DNA of 64,000 bases, from the NCBI RefSeq assembly GCF_001983175.1, contig NZ_MNPW01000016.1:38242-102241 (forward strand), written 5' to 3'. Source of the stretch: Pseudomonas cedrina subsp. cedrina (lineage in GTDB: Bacteria > Pseudomonadota > Gammaproteobacteria > Pseudomonadales > Pseudomonadaceae). A program made the position numbers and the translations under genes. This document shows positions 60,269 through 64,000 of this stretch, one piece after another (the stretch's first letter is position 1; every line of letters begins with the position of its first letter). The notes below the pieces were generated by a model. The model worked only from the letters and a program-made list of their open reading frames with translations, did no database searches and had not been told where the DNA came from.

Positions 60269-62809
60269 ATGAACAGTCTCAAAACCCTGATCGTCGTCGG
60301 CAATGGCATGGTCGGCCACCACTGTGTGGCGCAGCTGATCGAACGCGGTGCGCTGGATCACTACCGCTTGCACGTGTTCAGCGAGGAGCCGATGCGCGCC
60401 TATGACCGGGTGCATCTGTCCGAGTATTTCACCGGCCGCGATGCCGAGTCGCTGGCACTGTCCGAAGCCTCGTTGTACCAGACCCCAGGGGTGACCTTGC
60501 ACCTCGGCGTGCCGGTGCTGGAGATCGACCGCGGCCGCTGCGAGGTGATCACCGCCGAGGGCTGCGTGGCCTATGACAAGCTGGTGCTGGCCACCGGTTC
60601 CTATCCCTTTGTGCCGCCCATTGAAGGCGCCGAGGGCGATTCGCGGTTGGTGTATCGCACGCTTGAGGACCTGGACGCGATTCGCAAAGCGGCCGCCAAT
60701 GCCCGGCGCGGTGTGGTGGTGGGCGGTGGCCTGCTGGGTCTGGAAGCCGCCAACGCGCTGAAGAGCCTGGGCCTTGAAGCGCACGTAGTGGAATTCGCGC
60801 CGCGCTTGATGCCGGTGCAACTGGACGACTTCGGCGGCCTGGCGCTCAAGGCGCAGATCGAGCGGCTGGGCGTGGGCGTGCATTTGTCGCGGGCGACCCA
60901 GTCGATCAGCGCGGGCGAGCAGTACCGCTACCGCATGAACTTTGCCAATGAGGAATTTCTCGAAACCGACCTGGTCGTGTTCTCCGCCGGTATCCGCGCC
61001 CAGGATGCGTTGGCGCGTCAGGCCGGCCTGGACATCGGCCCGCGCGGCGGCGTGGTCATCAATGACGAATGCCTGAGCATCGACCCGAATATCTACGCGA
61101 TTGGCGAGTGCGCGTCCTGGAACGGCAGCCTGTTCGGCCTGGTCGCGCCGGGCTACCAGATGGCCCGCGGCGTCGCTGCGCTGCTCTGCGAGCAAACCGC
61201 CGAGCCGTTTGTTGGCGCCGACATGTCCACCAAGCTCAAATTGCTCGGCGTGGACGTAGGCTCCATCGGCGACGCTCACGGCCACACACCGGGCGCGCGC
61301 AGCTACCAGTTTATCGACGAAGCCAGCGCCAGCTACCGGCGCCTGGTGGTCGATGCATCAGGCAAGCATGTGATCGGCGCGGTACTGGTGGGCGACAACA
61401 GCTACTACGACACCCTGTTGCAGTACATGCAGAACAGCATTGCGCTGCCGCCCGAGCCGGCCAGCCTGATCCTGCCTTCGTCCAGCGGCGCACCGACCCT
61501 CGGCCCCGGCGCCTTGCCGGAGTCGGCCACCGTGTGCTCCTGCCACAACGTGACCAAAGGCTCGATTTGCTCAGCGATCGACGGCGGCTGCAGCGACCTC
61601 GGCGCCCTCAAGGCCCAGACCAAGGCCTGCACCGGCTGTGGTGGCTGCGCCGGCCTGCTCAAGCAGGTGTTCGAGCATGAGCTGATCGCCCGTGGCGTCA
61701 GCGTCGACAAAAGCCTGTGCGAGCACTTCGCCTTCACTCGCCAGGAGCTGTATGCCCTGGTGCGCGTGGAAGGCATCATCACCTTCGACGAACTGCTGGC
61801 CAAGCACGGCCGTGGGCACACCGGTTGCGATGTGTGCAAGCCGGCGGTCGGCTCGATCCTGGCGTCGTGCTGGAACCAGCCAATCATGGACGCGTCCCTG
61901 GTGCCGCTGCAGGACACCAACGATACGTTCATGGCCAACATGCAGAAGAACGGCACCTACTCGGTGGTGCCACGTATTCCAGGCGGCGAGATCACTGCGG
62001 AAAAACTCATCGTGATCGGCGAAGTGGCGAAGAAATACGACCTCTATACCAAGATCACCGGTGGTCAGCGCATCGACCTGTTTGGTGCGCAACTGCACGA
62101 ACTGCCGGACATTTGGGGCGAGCTGATCGCGGCGGGTTTCGAGACCGGGCACGCCTATGGCAAATCCACGCGCACGGTAAAGTCCTGCGTGGGCAGCACC
62201 TGGTGCCGCTACGGCGTGCAGGACAGCGTGAAAATGGCGCTGCTGATCGAGGACCGCTACAAAGGCCTGCGTTCGCCGCACAAGCTCAAGTTTGCGGTAT
62301 CGGGTTGCACCCGGGAGTGTGCCGAAGCCCAAAGCAAGGACGTGGGCGTAATCGCCACCGAGAAGGGCTGGAACCTCTACATCGCCGGCAACGGCGGCAT
62401 GCGCCCGCGCCATGCCGAGCTGTTCGCCACCGACCTGGACGACGCCTCGCTGATCCGCTACATCGATCGCTTCCTGATGTTCTACATCCGCACCGCCGAC
62501 AAGTTGCAGCGCACCTCGGTATGGCGTGAAAGCCTGGAAGGTGGCCTGGATTTCCTCAAGGACGTGATCCTGCACGACAGCCTCGGCCTGGGTGCTGAAC
62601 TCGAAGCGCAGATGCAGCTGGTGGTCGACCGCTACGAATGCGAATGGGCCAACGCCCTCGCAGACCCGGAAAAACTCAAGCGCTTCCGCACCTTCGTCAA
62701 CGACAAACGCCCCGACCCGGACATCCACTTCGTCCAGGAGCGTGGCCAGCGCCGGCCGATCATGGCCGCCGAACTCAACCTGATCCCCGTGATCGAGGAG
62801 ACTGCCTGA
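60269..62809 (+). CDS. nirB: Assimilatory nitrite reductase, large subunit
   Basis: This 846-residue siroheme enzyme reduces nitrite to ammonium with NAD(P)H. Domains: FAD/NAD-binding (about 1-400, VVGNGMVGHH), BFD-like [2Fe-2S] (about 420-475, CSCHNVTKG and CTGCGGC), and nitrite/sulfite reductase halves (about 560-840) with the siroheme-[4Fe-4S] cysteines in SCVGSTWC (about 638-644) and SGCTREC (about 677-683). ATG 60269 is chosen; ATG/TTG codons a few residues upstream lack a better Shine-Dalgarno. It overlaps nirD by 1 bp. Confidence 0.95.
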   Translation: MNSLKTLIVVGNGMVGHHCVAQLIERGALDHYRLHVFSEEPMRAYDRVHLSEYFTGRDAESLALSEASLYQTPGVTLHLGVPVLEIDRGRCEVITAEGCVAYDKLVLATGSYPFVPPIEGAEGDSRLVYRTLEDLDAIRKAAANARRGVVVGGGLLGLEAANALKSLGLEAHVVEFAPRLMPVQLDDFGGLALKAQIERLGVGVHLSRATQSISAGEQYRYRMNFANEEFLETDLVVFSAGIRAQDALARQAGLDIGPRGGVVINDECLSIDPNIYAIGECASWNGSLFGLVAPGYQMARGVAALLCEQTAEPFVGADMSTKLKLLGVDVGSIGDAHGHTPGARSYQFIDEASASYRRLVVDASGKHVIGAVLVGDNSYYDTLLQYMQNSIALPPEPASLILPSSSGAPTLGPGALPESATVCSCHNVTKGSICSAIDGGCSDLGALKAQTKACTGCGGCAGLLKQVFEHELIARGVSVDKSLCEHFAFTRQELYALVRVEGIITFDELLAKHGRGHTGCDVCKPAVGSILASCWNQPIMDASLVPLQDTNDTFMANMQKNGTYSVVPRIPGGEITAEKLIVIGEVAKKYDLYTKITGGQRIDLFGAQLHELPDIWGELIAAGFETGHAYGKSTRTVKSCVGSTWCRYGVQDSVKMALLIEDRYKGLRSPHKLKFAVSGCTRECAEAQSKDVGVIATEKGWNLYIAGNGGMRPRHAELFATDLDDASLIRYIDRFLMFYIRTADKLQRTSVWRESLEGGLDFLKDVILHDSLGLGAELEAQMQLVVDRYECEWANALADPEKLKRFRTFVNDKRPDPDIHFVQERGQRRPIMAAELNLIPVIEETA

Positions 62810-63171
62810 TGAGCACGCTCAACACTCAACGCAACCTGGCCACCTGGAAAAGCGTGTGCAGCGAGAAGGACCTGGTGAGCAATTCCGGCGTGGTGGTGTG
62901 GTTGGATGGCGCGCAAGTCGCGCTGTTCTACCTGCCGGGCGCACAAGACCAGACGCTGTATGCCATCGACAACCATGACCCGGAGTCCGGAGCGAATGTG
63001 ATCGGTCGTGGCTTGGTCGGCAGTATCAAGGGCGACCTGGTGGTGGCGGCGCCGATCTACAAACAGCATTACCGTCTTGAGGACGGCCAATGCCTGGAGG
63101 CGCCGGATCAGTACCTGCGGGTGTGGCCGGTGCGGTTGAACGGTGGAGTGGTGGAGATTGGAATGGAGTGA
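62809..63171 (+). CDS. nirD: Assimilatory nitrite reductase, small subunit
   Basis: The 120-residue NirD has the Rieske-like fold but, as is usual for NirD, no Cys/His cluster ligands (VALFYLPGAQDQTLYAIDNHDP; IKGDLVVAAPIYKQHYRLEDG). The ATG overlaps the nirB stop (ATGA), so the two are translationally coupled. Confidence 0.93.
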   Translation: MSTLNTQRNLATWKSVCSEKDLVSNSGVVVWLDGAQVALFYLPGAQDQTLYAIDNHDPESGANVIGRGLVGSIKGDLVVAAPIYKQHYRLEDGQCLEAPDQYLRVWPVRLNGGVVEIGME

Positions 63172-63236
63172 TACGCCATCTACTGGAGTTGCGTCAGCCG
63201 CCGGAACGCAAATTCCACCCACACCGCCGATCCCCT

Positions 63237-64000
63237 GTGGGAGCTGTCGAGCTTTAGCGAGGCTGCGAAAGCGGAGTGTCAGGCGCTGAATAAGTTGGCA
63301 GTACCGCCGCCTTCGCAGCCTCGCCGGGGCTCGACAGCTCCCACATTGATCCCCGCGCGGCTCGAATTGCGCCAGCCGCCACACCGCAAATCCAACCCAT
63401 GCAGCCGGAGCTGTCGAGCTTTAGCGAGGCTGCGAAAGCGGAGTGTCAGGCGCTGAATAAGTTGGCAGTGCCACCGCCTTCGCAGCCTCGCCGGGGCTCG
63501 ACAGCTCCCACAGTTGAGCTGCGGTGCGGCTCAAATTGCGCCAGCCGCCACACAGCAAATTCCACCTGCCACAGCCGATCCCCTGTGGGAGCTGTCGAGC
63601 TTTAGCGAGGCTGCGAAAGCGGAGCGTCAGGCGTTGAATAAGTTGGCAGTGCCGCCGCCTTCGCAGCCTCGCCGGGGCTCGACAGCTCCCACATTGATCC
63701 CCAGCGCGGCTCGAATTGCGCCAGCCGCCACACCGCAAATCCAACCCATGCAGCCGATCCCCTGTGGGAGCTGTCGAGCTTTAGCGAGGCTGCGAAAGCG
63801 GAGTGTCAGGCGCTGAATAAGTTGGCAGTGCCACCGCCTTCGCAGCCTCGCCGGGGCTCGACAGCTCCCACATTTGATCCCCAGCGCGGCTCGAATTGCG
63901 CCAGCCGCCACACCGCAAATCCAACCCATGCAGCCGATCCCCTGTGGGAGCTGTCGAGCTTTAGCGAGGCTGCGAAAGCGGAGTGTCAGGCACTGAATAA
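63237..64000. repeat. Tandem array of about 180-bp REPIN units, family C (continues)
   Basis: Units start at about 63237, 63404 (left edge truncated), 63585, 63764 and 63944; full units are 179-180 bp apart. Each has the same GTGGGAGCTGTCGAGCTTTAG ... GGGGCTCGACAGCTCCCAC palindrome pair and a spacer (GCGGCTCGAATTGCGCCAGCCGCC) related to, but distinct from, that of the array at 52880. The array runs off the window. No gene lies in 63172-64000. Confidence 0.9.

Overview
This 64-kb window looks like the chromosome of a Pseudomonas of the P. fluorescens group. The coding density is high and GC-rich. The gene complement is typical of Pseudomonas (acnB, miaE, proP, a nitrate reductase fused to a flavoprotein, nirBD), and three families of palindromic REP/REPIN elements fill many gaps. 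I see no rRNA, tRNA, CRISPR array, phage or transposase gene.

Layout. 3-596: 3' end of a serine/threonine permease. 649-4498: a complete rhlA-rhlB-rhlR-rhlI block (minus strand) in the P. aeruginosa order, with a lux/rhl box and a structured, ROSE-like leader before rhlA. 4648-9870: acnB, a large nested inverted repeat, a DUF1289 protein, an Anr-box-controlled universal stress protein, and miaE. 9826-15787: an MFS carrier, an RstA/RstB-like two-component pair, MipA, and a beta-lactamase-fold lipoprotein whose SxxK serine is replaced by alanine. 15908-25008: a trans-4-hydroxy-L-proline island (ABC importer, D-hydroxyproline dehydrogenase, epimerase, GntR regulator, ketoglutarate-semialdehyde dehydrogenase, deaminase) with the operator-like word TGTATCCAATC in three promoters.

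25157-36584: accessory metabolism (class C beta-lactamase, dienelactone hydrolase, thioesterase, YceI, EamA exporter with divergent MocR, SMP-30 lactonase, amidase, XRE regulator). 36630-43196: signalling and stress (orphan histidine kinase, Fsr-like efflux with AraC, CHASE4-PAS-GGDEF-EAL, GAF). 43248-50800: transporters (ProP, hexuronate-type MFS with a near-consensus promoter and palindromic operator, EamA/LysR pair) and a PQQ-type sorbosone dehydrogenase. 51148-52674: UV-damage endonuclease with a P-loop kinase. 53626-55563: a chemoreceptor whose promoter carries a fourth copy of the hydroxyproline-type operator word.

55713-63171: assimilatory nitrate/nitrite reduction. nasA (fused to a CysJ-like reductase) and nirBD are divergent. 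Each has a sigma-54 -24/-12 promoter, then a two-hairpin ANTAR-type (NasT) leader, then an intrinsic terminator just before the gene. Two tandem arrays of roughly 180-bp REPIN-containing units lie at 52880-53622 and from 63237 past the window end.

The most notable systems are the rhlABRI quorum-sensing/biosurfactant cassette with a possible RNA thermometer, the hydroxyproline regulon that may extend to chemotaxis, the paired NasT attenuators, and the tandem REPIN satellites. Gene identities rest on recalled family sequences and motifs; no database search was run.
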